A program made the position numbers and the translations under genes. Below are positions 40,944-50,062 of a stretch of DNA of 64,000 bases, one piece after another; position 1 is the stretch's first letter; every line of letters starts with the position of its first letter. Source of the DNA: Paenibacillus paridis (GTDB lineage: Bacteria; Bacillota; Bacilli; Paenibacillales; Paenibacillaceae); NCBI RefSeq assembly GCF_006345825.1, contig NZ_VCIX01000088.1:231454-295453 (forward strand), written 5' to 3'. Below the pieces are notes generated by a model, which saw only the letters and a list, made by a program, of their open reading frames with translations, had not been told where the DNA came from and did no database searches.

Positions 40944-42359
40944 ATGCTGGACGAGAAGATTAAAAAAGAGCTGATTGCGGTCGTTGGGCCGAACTATTTT
41001 AAGGATGATGCAGAGGCGCTAGTTACTCATTCTTATGATGGAACGCCGATGCTGCAAGCGCTGCCGGACGGGGTCATTTATCCCGAGAATACAGAGCAAG
41101 TCAGCCAAGTGATGAAAATATTAAACAAGCATCGCATTCCGGTTGTCGGACGCGGCTCGGGTACAAATCTGTGCGGCGGCACCGTTCCGATCAACGGCGG
41201 GATCGTTATGGTTATGCATCGGATGAATCGCATTCTGGAGGTTGATTTGGAAAATTTGACTGCGACCGTGCAGCCAGGTCTGATTACGAAATCTTTTATT
41301 ACCCATATCGAAGCTCTGGGCCTATTCTATCCGCCGGACCCAAGCAGCATGGCGATCTCGACGATCGGCGGCAATATTGCCGAATGCTCCGGTGGTCTCC
41401 GCGGGTTAAAATATGGCACGACGAAGGACTATGTCATCGGGCTTGAAGCCGTTCTTGCAAGCGGCGAGATTTTGCGCACAGGCGGCAAGCTGATGAAGGA
41501 TGTGGCGGGCTATGATCTGACGAAGCTGCTGGTCGGCTCGGAAGGCACGCTTGCCATTATTACGGAAGCGACTTTGAAGCTTATTCCACCCCCATCGACG
41601 AAGAAGACTATGCTTGCCATGTACAAAGATTTAAACGAGGCAGCAAGAACGGTATCCAAAATTATAGAAAACCGCATCATACCGTCCACATTGGAATTTC
41701 TCGATAATGCGACCGTGCGCGTGGTGGACGATTTTGCGAAGCTAGGCTTGCCGCTGGATATGGAAGCGATTCTGCTTATTGAGCAGGATGGCGACCAAGA
41801 GGCTGTGGATCGGGATATTTCGCTGATCGAGGCGATTTGCCGAGGGGAAAATGCGCATAGCGTCAGCGTGGCCGAAAGCGCAGAGGAGGCGCTAAAGCTG
41901 CTGACAGCAAGGCGCAGCGCGTTCACGGCGCTGGCGAGGCTGCGGCCGACGACGATTCTGGAGGACGCGACCGTACCGCGTTCCAAAATCGCCGAAATGG
42001 TCATGGAAATCAACCGGATCGCGGTGAAGCATGGGGTGACGATTTGTACGTTTGGGCATGCCGGAGACGGCAATCTGCATCCGACGGCAACGACCGATGC
42101 GAGAGACTCCGAGGAGATTCACCGGGTGGAAGCAGCTTTTGAGGAAATATTCGAAGCGGCTATTCGCCTTGGCGGGACGATTACCGGCGAGCATGGCGTC
42201 GGTTTGGTTAAATCTCCGTTTTTGGAATGGAAGGTTGGAGAGGCAGGCATTGAAGTAATGAAAGGGATTAAGCATGCTTTTGACCCGCATAACCTGCTTA
42301 ACCCGGGTAAAATCTTCGCTAAGCAATCTCGCAAAAGGGTGGTGCTTCAGCATGGCTAA
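40944..42359 (+). CDS. glcD: FAD-linked oxidase, glycolate oxidase subunit GlcD type
   Basis: Flavin subunit of a 2-hydroxyacid oxidase (glycolate or D-lactate). ATG 40944 lies seven bases after GGAGG; a TTG at 40938 is too close. About 471 residues: PCMH-type FAD-binding domain (about 35-215) with VVGRGSGTNLCGG, YPPDPSS, IGGNIAECSGGLRGLKYG and LLVGSEGTLAIITEA; C-terminal FAD oxidase domain ending in TFGHAGDGNLHPT and GTITGEHGVG. It overlaps glcF by eight bases. Substrate choice between glycolate and lactate cannot be made from sequence. Confidence 0.92.
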   Translation: MLDEKIKKELIAVVGPNYFKDDAEALVTHSYDGTPMLQALPDGVIYPENTEQVSQVMKILNKHRIPVVGRGSGTNLCGGTVPINGGIVMVMHRMNRILEVDLENLTATVQPGLITKSFITHIEALGLFYPPDPSSMAISTIGGNIAECSGGLRGLKYGTTKDYVIGLEAVLASGEILRTGGKLMKDVAGYDLTKLLVGSEGTLAIITEATLKLIPPPSTKKTMLAMYKDLNEAARTVSKIIENRIIPSTLEFLDNATVRVVDDFAKLGLPLDMEAILLIEQDGDQEAVDRDISLIEAICRGENAHSVSVAESAEEALKLLTARRSAFTALARLRPTTILEDATVPRSKIAEMVMEINRIAVKHGVTICTFGHAGDGNLHPTATTDARDSEEIHRVEAAFEEIFEAAIRLGGTITGEHGVGLVKSPFLEWKVGEAGIEVMKGIKHAFDPHNLLNPGKIFAKQSRKRVVLQHG

Positions 42360-43791
42360 AACGATGGAGCGTAACGATACGGCTGCAAGCCAAAAGGAAG
42401 CATCGCTTACGAAGCTGAATCCCCTTGCGCAGAAGCTGAAGCTGAATCTTAACGAGGACCAGCTCACGAATTGCATGCGCTGCGGTTTTTGTTTGCCGGC
42501 TTGTCCGACTTTCCGTGAAACCGGGCTTGAGGCAGAGTCGCCGCGGGGCAGGATCGCGTTGATGAAGGCGGTCGCTGATGGCATCATGAGTCCGGATGAA
42601 GTATTCGAGGAGCAGATGAATCACTGCCTTGGCTGCCGGGCGTGCGAGCCGGCTTGCCCCGCCGACGTGAAGTATGGCCAACTTATCGAGCAGGCAAGGG
42701 ATGCTATTGAGGATCATACCAATAGCCATCGCTGGTGGGTCAAATCGGTACGCGGCGTCGTATTCAAGCAGCTGTTTCCTAAGCAGAACCGGATGAGGCT
42801 TGCAGGGGGAGCGCTGCAGCTTTACCAGCGCTCGGGCCTTCGTTCGCTAGCTCGCGGTGCCGGGCTGATGAAGCTGTTCCCAGAACATCTGCGCGATATG
42901 GAAGCCATTTTGCCGGACGCCTCACCGAAGGGGATCGTGCAGCGAATGGGCACGCACCACAGGGCTAAGGGTGAGAAAATTGCGACAGTCGGCATGTTCA
43001 GAGGCTGTTTGATGGATGTAATGTTTACGGAAACGAACGTCAAAACGGTAGAGCTTCTTAGCGCTGCTGGTTTTGAGGTTATTATTCCGGATAGCCAAGG
43101 CTGCTGCGGTGCGCTTCATGCCCATAGCGGCGAGACCTCCGGCGCGAAGAAGCTGGCTCGCCAAAACATCGAAGCTTTCAAAGCGGCTAACGTAGATTAT
43201 ATCGTCTCTAATGCGGGTGGTTGCGGAGCGATTTTGACAGAATATGATCATCTGCTTCATGAGGAAGCAGAGTGGCGGGAGGACGCGGCTTGGTTTGCGA
43301 ACCGGGTCATCGATATTAGCGATTTGCTGGTGCGTCATGGACGGCTGCCGTTCTTCAGCGAACTGGCCGGTGAAACCAACAAACAAAATAAATCCGATGA
43401 CGCAGCAAGCAAGGCTGCCATCCGGATTACGTATCAGGATTCCTGTCATCTGCGCAATGTCATGCGTTCTTCAAACGCGCCGCGCACGCTTATGCGCCAA
43501 GTGGAGGGCGTCGAATTTGTAGAGATGCATGAGGCAGACCGCTGCTGCGGCTCAGCCGGCATTTACAATATTACGCAGCCGGAGATGGCCGGGCAGCTCC
43601 TGGAGCATAAGATGGAGAATGCAAACGCGACGGCTGCCCATTATTTGCTGACAAGCAACCCGGGCTGCCTGCTGCAAATGAAGCTAGGCGTCCAGAAGCA
43701 TGGCTGCGGCACCCAGATGAAAGTGGAGCATATCGTTGATTTTCTGCATGAGCGGATGGTTGAAAAGCAGGCAGCGAGCACAATTAGCTAA
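42352..43791 (+). CDS. glcF: Iron-sulfur subunit, glycolate oxidase GlcF type
   Basis: Electron-transfer partner of GlcD, 479 residues. Start ATG 42352 overlaps the end of glcD; the open frame upstream is only overlap. Two 4Fe-4S motifs, CMRCGFCLPACP near residue 41 and CLGCRACEPACP near 95, are followed by two CCG domains, with GCCGALHAHSG near 247 and RCCGSAGIYN near 398 plus CHLRN and NPGC residues. The 3' end overlaps the convergent DnaN-like gene by four bases. It probably passes electrons to the quinone pool at the membrane. Confidence 0.93.
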   Translation: MAKTMERNDTAASQKEASLTKLNPLAQKLKLNLNEDQLTNCMRCGFCLPACPTFRETGLEAESPRGRIALMKAVADGIMSPDEVFEEQMNHCLGCRACEPACPADVKYGQLIEQARDAIEDHTNSHRWWVKSVRGVVFKQLFPKQNRMRLAGGALQLYQRSGLRSLARGAGLMKLFPEHLRDMEAILPDASPKGIVQRMGTHHRAKGEKIATVGMFRGCLMDVMFTETNVKTVELLSAAGFEVIIPDSQGCCGALHAHSGETSGAKKLARQNIEAFKAANVDYIVSNAGGCGAILTEYDHLLHEEAEWREDAAWFANRVIDISDLLVRHGRLPFFSELAGETNKQNKSDDAASKAAIRITYQDSCHLRNVMRSSNAPRTLMRQVEGVEFVEMHEADRCCGSAGIYNITQPEMAGQLLEHKMENANATAAHYLLTSNPGCLLQMKLGVQKHGCGTQMKVEHIVDFLHERMVEKQAASTIS

Positions 43792-44930
43792 GCTTCTCTA
43801 TAAGCAGTCCTCACCGGTGTGATGATATACTGAGCGTTCGGTGAGGTCGATGGCTGGATTACAAACGGATTTTCCCGGCCCGTGAAATGTAGACGAAGCT
43901 GTGAGGTTTCAATCGCAAGCAATACATCCTTTAAATAGGTTACGTTAAAAAATACGGTCAATGGGTCACCGATAAACGACTGGATTGCGATTTTTTCCGA
44001 GACATCGCCGACTGCGGCAGATGCTGCGAACATTTCGGCTTCCGTATCCGTGATACGTATACCAACCACATGCGTAGGTCCTGCAAGCAGGCCGGCTCGC
44101 AGAACAGAGCTAAGGAGCGAAGCTGCATCCATGCTAATTTCGGTTGAGAAGGTTTTGGGAATCAGCCTGTTAATTGAGGGAAACTCCCCTGCAATGAGCA
44201 AGGATAACATGCTGAAATTTCGCGTCTGAAAATAAATGCTATGATCGCTGAGCGTGATCCGTGTTGTGCCGGATTCATTATGAAGCATTTTGGTGTAATC
44301 GGACAAGTGTTTAGCAGGAATAACAACGGAAGGGAAGCTGCTAACGGAATTAGCGCTATGCCTTGTGGTTCTGGTCGAAAGCCGAATGCCATCCGTAGCG
44401 GCAAACGTCAGTTTATGTTCATCCGTTTGGCACAATACACCAGTTAGAACCGGCTTTGATTCAGAGGTTGCTGCGGCGAAAGCAACTTGTTTGACCATTT
44501 GCTTTAATTCTACGTTGCTTATGCTGAATCCGTTATTCCTTTCAGGAATTGCGGCAACCGGAAAATCGTCAGCGCTCATTGCGGCAAGCCTGTACACGGC
44601 GTGACCCGAGGAAATGCGAATGAAACAGTTCTGCATTTCTTCGAGCGTGACCATGCCCTCCGAGAGGCTGCGAATGATATCGATGAAGTAGCGAGCAGGG
44701 ATGACGGTGCTTCCTTCATTATGAATGATCAAAGTATCGGAAGCACACGATATAAAATATTGCAGTGTCACTGAAGTATTGCACGCGGTCAGCGTTAAGC
44801 CGTCTGTGCTTGACTCGAGTTTGACTCCCATTAGAATCGGCGAGACGCTTCTTGCTGGTACGCCGGCCGAAATGTGCTGTAATGCGGTACGGAGAGACTG
44901 CTGGTCAATTTCAACATGCATAAGCTTCAC
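43788..44930 (-). CDS. DnaN paralogue (beta sliding clamp)
   Basis: A full-length 380-residue relative of the DNA polymerase III beta clamp. The three repeated domains are visible: N-terminal with ALQHISAGVPARSVSPILMGVKLE, middle with MVKQVAFAAATSESKPVLTGVLCQ and C-terminal ending in the typical beta strand AQYIITPVRT. These are the usual IPxL/PVLxG clamp landmarks. No dnaA, recF or gyrB neighbours are present, so it is not the oriC copy but a second clamp. It follows a ribbon-helix-helix gene by six bases and probably shares its promoter. Its job (repair, phage or plasmid replication, decoy) is unknown. Confidence 0.9.
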   Translation of the reverse strand: MKLMHVEIDQQSLRTALQHISAGVPARSVSPILMGVKLESSTDGLTLTACNTSVTLQYFISCASDTLIIHNEGSTVIPARYFIDIIRSLSEGMVTLEEMQNCFIRISSGHAVYRLAAMSADDFPVAAIPERNNGFSISNVELKQMVKQVAFAAATSESKPVLTGVLCQTDEHKLTFAATDGIRLSTRTTRHSANSVSSFPSVVIPAKHLSDYTKMLHNESGTTRITLSDHSIYFQTRNFSMLSLLIAGEFPSINRLIPKTFSTEISMDAASLLSSVLRAGLLAGPTHVVGIRITDTEAEMFAASAAVGDVSEKIAIQSFIGDPLTVFFNVTYLKDVLLAIETSQLRLHFTGRENPFVIQPSTSPNAQYIITPVRTAYREA

Positions 44931-44936
44931 CCATCT

Positions 44937-45179
44937 TTAATTTGACTTATGGTAAAACGATTCAATGATGCGGCGGATGGCTTCTGACCGAGAAAGCTCA
45001 GAAGCCGCACATTGCTTCTCCAGCTCATCCCATATTTCTTTGGTAAGCGTCAGAGAAACCTTCTTCGTTTCGCCGATGCCTTTTCTTCCAGCTCCAGCAC
45101 GCGGACCTCCTCGGGAGAACATCATGGACAGCTGCCCTTCATCCTGAGGCACGGCAATTTTTATTTTTTTGTCGGTCAC
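44937..45179 (-). CDS. Ribbon-helix-helix DNA-binding protein
   Basis: An 80-residue protein. The C-terminal half is a CopG/Arc-type ribbon-helix-helix: KKVSLTLTKEIWDELEKQC (beta strand plus first helix) and LSRSEAIRRIIESFY (second helix). The first 40 residues are an unstructured-looking extension with a GGPRAGAGRKG motif. AAAGGAGA precedes ATG 45179. It is the promoter-proximal gene of the pair with the DnaN paralogue, and a perfect dyad overlaps the upstream region, so autoregulation is likely. Confidence 0.85.
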   Translation of the reverse strand: MTDKKIKIAVPQDEGQLSMMFSRGGPRAGAGRKGIGETKKVSLTLTKEIWDELEKQCAASELSRSEAIRRIIESFYHKSN

Positions 45180-45203
45180 TAAAAAATCTCCTTTTACTTT
45201 TGA

Positions 45204-45219
45204 ATTAAGTAACCTTAAT
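45204..45219. promoter_or_regulatory. Dyad operator before the RHH-DnaN pair
   Basis: ATTAAG-TAAC-CTTAAT, a perfect six-base inverted repeat 25 bases upstream of the RHH start codon. The size suits binding of an RHH dimer pair. The remaining bases to 45470 show no gene. Confidence 0.5.
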
Positions 45220-45472
45220 CATATATCTTATCTTTAACTTTATCATGATTTGAAATCGTTGGCAATGGAGGAAGGCAGCAACAATTTACGTTGAACTAAA
45301 CTTTATCGTTTCGGACGCTGCACGAGCAGTTTATACTTTGGAGGCGTGGTTGCAGGCAGATGCTTAGGTGGACTAATCTATGTAAAGGCAAGAATCTGGC
45401 TACTAAGGCGAACACTTCGATTCCCTAAACTCGCATCTAGCTTCGCTTAACCTTCATTTCTTCCGTTCAACT

Positions 45473-46142
45473 TATCTATTACTCCAGAACCCAGCCTCAA
45501 ACTGCCGAATGGGGTTCGCTGGGCTAGATTAGGTCTATTTTTTAGACCTATTTCGTCCCAATCGGCGATTTCCGCCAGAATAGATCTAAAAAATAGATCT
45601 ATTACTCCAGAACCCAGCCTCAAACTGCCCAATGGGGTTCGCTGGGCTAGATTAGGTCTATTTTTTAGAGCTATTTCATTCCAATCGGCGATTTCCGCCA
45701 GAATAGATCTAAAAAATAGATCTATTACTCCAGAACCCAGCCTCAAACTGCCCAATGGAGCTCGCTGGGCTAGATTAGGTCTATTTTTTAGACCTATTTC
45801 GTCCCAATCGGCGATTTCCGCCAGAATAGATCTAAAAAATAGATCTATTACTCCAGAACCCAGCCTCAAACTGCCCAATGGGGTTCGCTGCGCTAGATTA
45901 GGTCTATTTCTTAGACCTATTTCATCCCAATCGGCAATTTTCGCAAGAATAGATCTAAAAAATAGATCTATTTCTCCAGAACTCAGCCTCAAACTGCCCA
46001 ATGGAGCTCGCTGGGCTAGATTAGGTCTATTTTTTAGACCTATTTCATTCCAATCGGCGATTTCCGCCAGAATAGATCTAAAAAATAGATCTATTTCTCC
46101 AGAACCCAGCCATATCCAGTCCATTTCGGGCCGCTGAGCTAG
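45473..46142. repeat. Tandem 123-bp repeat, five full copies plus a partial
   Basis: Copies start with an ACTCCAGAACCCAGCC box at 45481, 45604, 45727, 45850 and 45973 and a broken one at 46096, an exact 123-base period. Each copy contains two internal palindromes, AGGTCTATTTTTTAGACCT and AGATCTAAAAAATAGATCT. The period is a multiple of three, so a repetitive frame stays open on the minus strand, but nothing suggests translation. Confidence 0.92.
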
Positions 46143-46242
46143 ATGAGATTTTACACACAATTATGGACTTAAACCCTACTTTTAAAAATTCATTGAGTTG
46201 AAAATCATTAGCTAAACTTATTTAACAACGCGCCTCAAGCAC

Positions 46243-46292
46243 AAAAAAGGTTAGAGCATCAGACCACGATCTGATTCGCTCTAACCTTTTTC
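46243..46292 (-). terminator. Terminator of the LacI-family gene
   Basis: AAAAAGGTTAGAGC pairs with GCTCTAACCTTTTT around an inner ATCAGACC-type hairpin; it has A and T runs on both sides. Confidence 0.8.
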
Positions 46293-46400
46293 TTAATATA
46301 TAGAGAAGTGATCCTTCTCCATGGGATCTCAATATTTCGTGGAATGAAACGCGCTGCGCCGCCAGAGGACGGTGATAGCCGTTTCACCTTGCCTCATCCA

Positions 46401-47456
46401 TTATATCTGCGTTTCGACTGCCACAGCTGGAGCTGCGCAGGAGAGGCGCTCGATAAATTTCGTATCGATGCTTATTTTCACCTTCATGTCGTTTTCTTCC
46501 TCAAGCTGAGAGATGATCAGGTCGACGGCGACCCGTGCAATTTTATCCTTGTCGACATGGATGGTTGTGAGCTCCGGCGTAATGATTCTGGCTTCCGATA
46601 TATTATCGAAGCCAACGACCGAGATGTCCTCCGGAATGCGGAAGCCAAGCTCGGTTAACGTTTTGACGGCACTAATAGCGATATAGTCGCATTCGCAGAA
46701 AATCGCGGTCGGCATCGGTTTGCCGCTGCTGATATAGGCCTCAAGCTGCTTCTTCATCTCCGGCTGTGAAGATAGAATCGTCGGAGCAACGTGGAAGAGA
46801 TGGGAGTCGTCTACAGCAAGCCCGTAGTCCTTGAGCGCGAGCCGGAAGCCTCTCTTGCGCGCGTCGAAATTGTGGATTCGAACGTCCGAGGCTACGTATC
46901 CGATGCTGCGGTGGCCTCTTTCATATAAATAGGTGCCCGCTTGATACGCACCCATCTCATTATTGATTTGTACAAAGCTGACAGGAAGCGTGTCATAGCA
47001 AGTATCCAGCACGACCAGCTTAGGCAGCTGCCGCGCGATAAATTCAATCTGCAGGCGGCTTAGATTGGTTCCGAGCAGAATGATGCCATTGTCTTTGTTT
47101 TCTTCTGCGACGGCCTGCAAGTTATTTTCCAAATCGCTCACGTCCACGGCAGAAAAGCGGAGGGAATATCCCTTCAAGCGGCAATGCTCTTCGATAAAAT
47201 GAATCAGCTCCCGAAAGAACGGCTGCTGATAGTAGTTTTCCAGCACGATACCGGAGTTGGTTAAGACGAGAAACAGCAGTGTTTTGACTGGCTTCTCAGG
47301 CAAGCTTGGCTTGGGCTTAAAATGGTAGCCATTCTCCTCAGCAATCCTGATGATTTTCTCACGCGTTTCGGAGCTGATTCCCGGCTTGTTGTTCAAAGCG
47401 AGGGATACGGCTGACTTGGATACATCAGCTAGTCTTGCGATATCATCCATTTTCAC
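46401..47456 (-). CDS. LacI-family transcriptional regulator
   Basis: A 351-residue sugar-responsive repressor. The HTH begins MDDIARLADVSKSAVSLALN at residue 3 and is followed by the hinge SETREKIIRIAEENGYHFKP. A periplasmic-binding-like effector domain (about 60-340) ends with the usual VDLIISQLEEE helix. It is divergent from the isomerase-transketolase operon, and the shared intergenic region contains matching repeats near both start codons. The effector is unknown but should be a sugar or sugar phosphate of that pathway. Confidence 0.93.
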   Translation of the reverse strand: MKMDDIARLADVSKSAVSLALNNKPGISSETREKIIRIAEENGYHFKPKPSLPEKPVKTLLFLVLTNSGIVLENYYQQPFFRELIHFIEEHCRLKGYSLRFSAVDVSDLENNLQAVAEENKDNGIILLGTNLSRLQIEFIARQLPKLVVLDTCYDTLPVSFVQINNEMGAYQAGTYLYERGHRSIGYVASDVRIHNFDARKRGFRLALKDYGLAVDDSHLFHVAPTILSSQPEMKKQLEAYISSGKPMPTAIFCECDYIAISAVKTLTELGFRIPEDISVVGFDNISEARIITPELTTIHVDKDKIARVAVDLIISQLEEENDMKVKISIDTKFIERLSCAAPAVAVETQI

Positions 47457-47502
47457 GATACGTTCTCCATTCTTTATTTATGATCAACATAATCAGCTAT
47501 CC

Positions 47503-47756
47503 GTTTAGTATGTTTAGTTTACTATGAAGAGGCGTAGTTTAGCAATAGATTACTAAACTGATATAAAGTTTAGTTGAAAAATCCCTATTAAATTAATGAA
47601 AACAACTAAATATTTAGTATTGACTGAACTAAACAGGCGTGATAGGATGATTTCCAAGAGCGAATCATAAGAATATAGAAGTGGTCAAGCAACGAATTAT
47701 AAAAAAGTTTAGTATGTTTATTATTTTGGTGTTTAGTTGTTTAGTCGTAGTTTAAC
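47503..47756. promoter_or_regulatory. Divergent control region dense in TTTAGT boxes
   Basis: In 47457-47769 the 14-mer GTTTAGTATGTTTA occurs twice (47503-47516 and 47707-47720), about 47 and 50 bases from the two divergent start codons, and TTTAGT or its complement ACTAAA occurs about ten times in all. This looks like a multi-site operator for the LacI-type regulator. Confidence 0.65.
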
Positions 47757-47769
47757 GGAGGCGGACAGG

Positions 47770-49200
47770 ATGAAAAAGTTAAAGCTGGGATACGCACCAA
47801 CACGTCGTTTTGTGTTTAGCGAAGAGGATGCTTTTAAGTACAAGGTGTTGATTCGCGAGAAAATGGATTCTTTTGGCATGGACATTGATATCGTCGATCT
47901 CGAAGGGCTAAATGAAGAAGGACTTCTTTATAACGATAACATTGGGGCGGATAAAATCATTGAGCGGTTCCAGCGTGAAAAGGTAGATGCCGTATTTTTC
48001 CCGCATTGCAACTTCGGCACGGAGGATACGGTCGCACGGGTGGCCAAGGCGCTTGGAAAGCCGACCTTGCTGTGGGGACCGCGGGATGAAGCGCCGCTGG
48101 AGGATGGCACGCGGCTTCGGGATACCCAGTGCGGTCTGTTCGCAACGGGCAAAATTTTGCGCAGATTCAACGTTCCGTTCACCTATGTGACGAACAGCCG
48201 GGTAAATGATCCGGTTTTTGAAAGGGGTTTCAAAAACTTCGTATCGGCGGCTAACGTCGTGCGTCAGTTCCGTACGCTGCGGATTTTGCAAATCGCGCCT
48301 CGTCCGGCGTCCTTTTGGACGATGATGGTCAATGAAGGCGAGCTGCTGGAGCGTTTCGGCATCGAGGTGCATCCCATTACGCTGATCGATATTCAGAAGA
48401 CAACAGAGCGAATCGAAAAGCAGAACGGGTCTGAGCTGCAAGAAGCAATTGCTTATATCCAAGCGATGCTGAATGTTGCTGAAGTAACGGAGGCTGCCGT
48501 GAAGCGTGTTGCAGCACTTAAGGTTGCCATGAAAAAATATGCGGTGGAAACTGGCAGCGGCGCGATTGCCATTCAGTGCTGGTCGTCATTGCAGGACGCG
48601 ATGGGCATTATGCCGTGCCTCGCCAATGCGCTGCTCACAGATGAGCAAATTCCGGTGACCTGCGAAACGGATATTCATGGTGCGATTACCTCGGTGATGG
48701 TTCAGGCGGCTGCGATGAACGAAGCGCCTACCTTCTTTGCGGACTTGACCGTTCGCCACCCTGAGAATCCGAACGGCGAGCTACTGTTCCACTGCGGCAA
48801 CTTCCCGGTTTCCTTGTCGGTGGAAGACAAGCCGAAGCTGCGCCATCACTTTTTGTTCGATGACCATGCACCGGGCACACACGAAGGAGAAATTCGCGGC
48901 GGCGATATGACGCTGGCCCGTTTTGACGGCGACCATGGCGAATACTCGCTGTTCCTTGGCAAAGCACGCGGCATTCAAGGGCCTTATACGAGAGGCTCGT
49001 ATGTATGGGTAGAAGTCAACGATTGGCCGCTATGGGAAGAGAAGCTGGTGAAAGGCCCTTATGTCCATCATTCGGTCGGCATTCATGCAAACGTCATTCC
49101 TTCCCTTTATGAGGCTTGCAATTATATTCCTGGCCTGACTCCGGACCCAGTTGATCCAACGGAAGCAGAAATTCGCGCATGGCTGAGAGGAAGTGTCTAG
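47770..49200 (+). CDS. Sugar isomerase of the L-fucose/L-arabinose isomerase fold
   Basis: A 476-residue cytosolic aldose-ketose isomerase-like protein. ATG 47770 is chosen because GGAGGCGGACAGG precedes it; an in-frame upstream start lacks a site. The N-terminal domain (KLKLGYAPTRRFVFS) and VDAVFFPHCNFGTEDTVA resemble FucI/AraA domain 1. The active-site region includes AIQCWSSLQDAMGIMPC with nearby CETDIHGA (metal-binding Glu and Asp) and the C-terminal HHSVGIHAN (metal-ligand His). It opens the operon ahead of a split transketolase and a kinase, so its ketose product is probably phosphorylated next. The substrate is not fixed by sequence. Confidence 0.87.
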   Translation: MKKLKLGYAPTRRFVFSEEDAFKYKVLIREKMDSFGMDIDIVDLEGLNEEGLLYNDNIGADKIIERFQREKVDAVFFPHCNFGTEDTVARVAKALGKPTLLWGPRDEAPLEDGTRLRDTQCGLFATGKILRRFNVPFTYVTNSRVNDPVFERGFKNFVSAANVVRQFRTLRILQIAPRPASFWTMMVNEGELLERFGIEVHPITLIDIQKTTERIEKQNGSELQEAIAYIQAMLNVAEVTEAAVKRVAALKVAMKKYAVETGSGAIAIQCWSSLQDAMGIMPCLANALLTDEQIPVTCETDIHGAITSVMVQAAAMNEAPTFFADLTVRHPENPNGELLFHCGNFPVSLSVEDKPKLRHHFLFDDHAPGTHEGEIRGGDMTLARFDGDHGEYSLFLGKARGIQGPYTRGSYVWVEVNDWPLWEEKLVKGPYVHHSVGIHANVIPSLYEACNYIPGLTPDPVDPTEAEIRAWLRGSV

Positions 49201-49201
49201 G

Positions 49202-50062
49202 ATGGCGACTGTAGCCGAGCTTCAGATCAAATCATTACAAATTCGGGCAGACCTTCTGCGGTTGATCCACAATGCCAAAATGGGGCATACGGGAGGCTCG
49301 CTTAGCAATACCGATATTTTAACGGCCTTATATTATGAAATCATGAAGCATGACCCTGCCCGGCCCAAATGGGCGGAGCGGGACCGGTTTATTGCGAGCA
49401 AGGGACATTCAGTCGAATCGTTATGGTGCATTTTGGCCGACCTCGGCTATTTTCCAAAGGAGGAGCTTGCGACGTACTGCCAGTTCGGAACGAGACTGAT
49501 CGGGCATCCGAACAATAAGGTTGCGGGCATCGAAATGAATACGGGAGCGCTTGGGCATGGCCTGGCGATCTCCGTCGGGATGGCGCTTGCGGCGAAGAAG
49601 GACAGCAAGGCTTACCGGGTATTTTGCTTAATGGGCGATGGCGAGCAGGCCGAGGGCTCCGTATGGGAAGCGGCGATGGCGGGAGCACACTATAAACTGG
49701 ATAACCTGATTGGCTTTGTCGACCGCAACCGCCTACAAATTAGCGGCAATACGGAGGATGTCATGGGCATCGATCCGCTGGACCGCAAATGGGAGGCGTT
49801 CGGCTGGCATGTGAAGCAGGTGAACGGGCATGATTTTGGCGAGCTGCTGGAGACGCTTCGCGCGGTCCCTGAGCAGACGGGCAAGCCGACGCTTGTTATT
49901 CTGAATACGACCAAGGGCAAAGGCGTATCTTTCGCCGAAAATCAGCCTGAATGGCATCATCATGTACCGAATGAGGAGCAGCTAAGACTAGCGGTTGCCG
50001 AGCTGGAAGCAGCGAGCGCGGCGATACGAGCAGCGGAAGAGGAGCGTGGCACGAATGGCTAA
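49202..50062 (+). CDS. Transketolase, N-terminal subunit
   Basis: Thiamine-diphosphate-binding half of a two-subunit transketolase, 286 residues. ATG 49202 follows GAGAGGAAG. Motifs: GHTGGSLSNTDILTALYY near 24, a GHS/SVESLWC region and the ThDP motif GDGEQAEGSVWEAAMAG with the closing Asn near 180, then GKGVSF near 240. Stand-alone split transketolases occur in dedicated catabolic operons, for example apulose-4-phosphate transketolase AptA/AptB in D-apiose utilisation (published). It overlaps the C-terminal subunit gene by eight bases, implying coupled synthesis. Confidence 0.94.
   Translation: MATVAELQIKSLQIRADLLRLIHNAKMGHTGGSLSNTDILTALYYEIMKHDPARPKWAERDRFIASKGHSVESLWCILADLGYFPKEELATYCQFGTRLIGHPNNKVAGIEMNTGALGHGLAISVGMALAAKKDSKAYRVFCLMGDGEQAEGSVWEAAMAGAHYKLDNLIGFVDRNRLQISGNTEDVMGIDPLDRKWEAFGWHVKQVNGHDFGELLETLRAVPEQTGKPTLVILNTTKGKGVSFAENQPEWHHHVPNEEQLRLAVAELEAASAAIRAAEEERGTNG

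Noticed and set aside
45473..46142. Possible CRISPR array
   Set aside because: The 123-bp units abut directly with no unique spacers, and no cas genes are nearby.
45447..46160. A 237-codon open frame on the minus strand with 41-residue repeats (GEIDLFFRSILAEIADW)
   Set aside because: It is produced by a 123-bp non-coding tandem repeat whose period is a multiple of three; there is no good ribosome binding site, and the repeats carry nucleotide palindromes rather than codon-biased variation.
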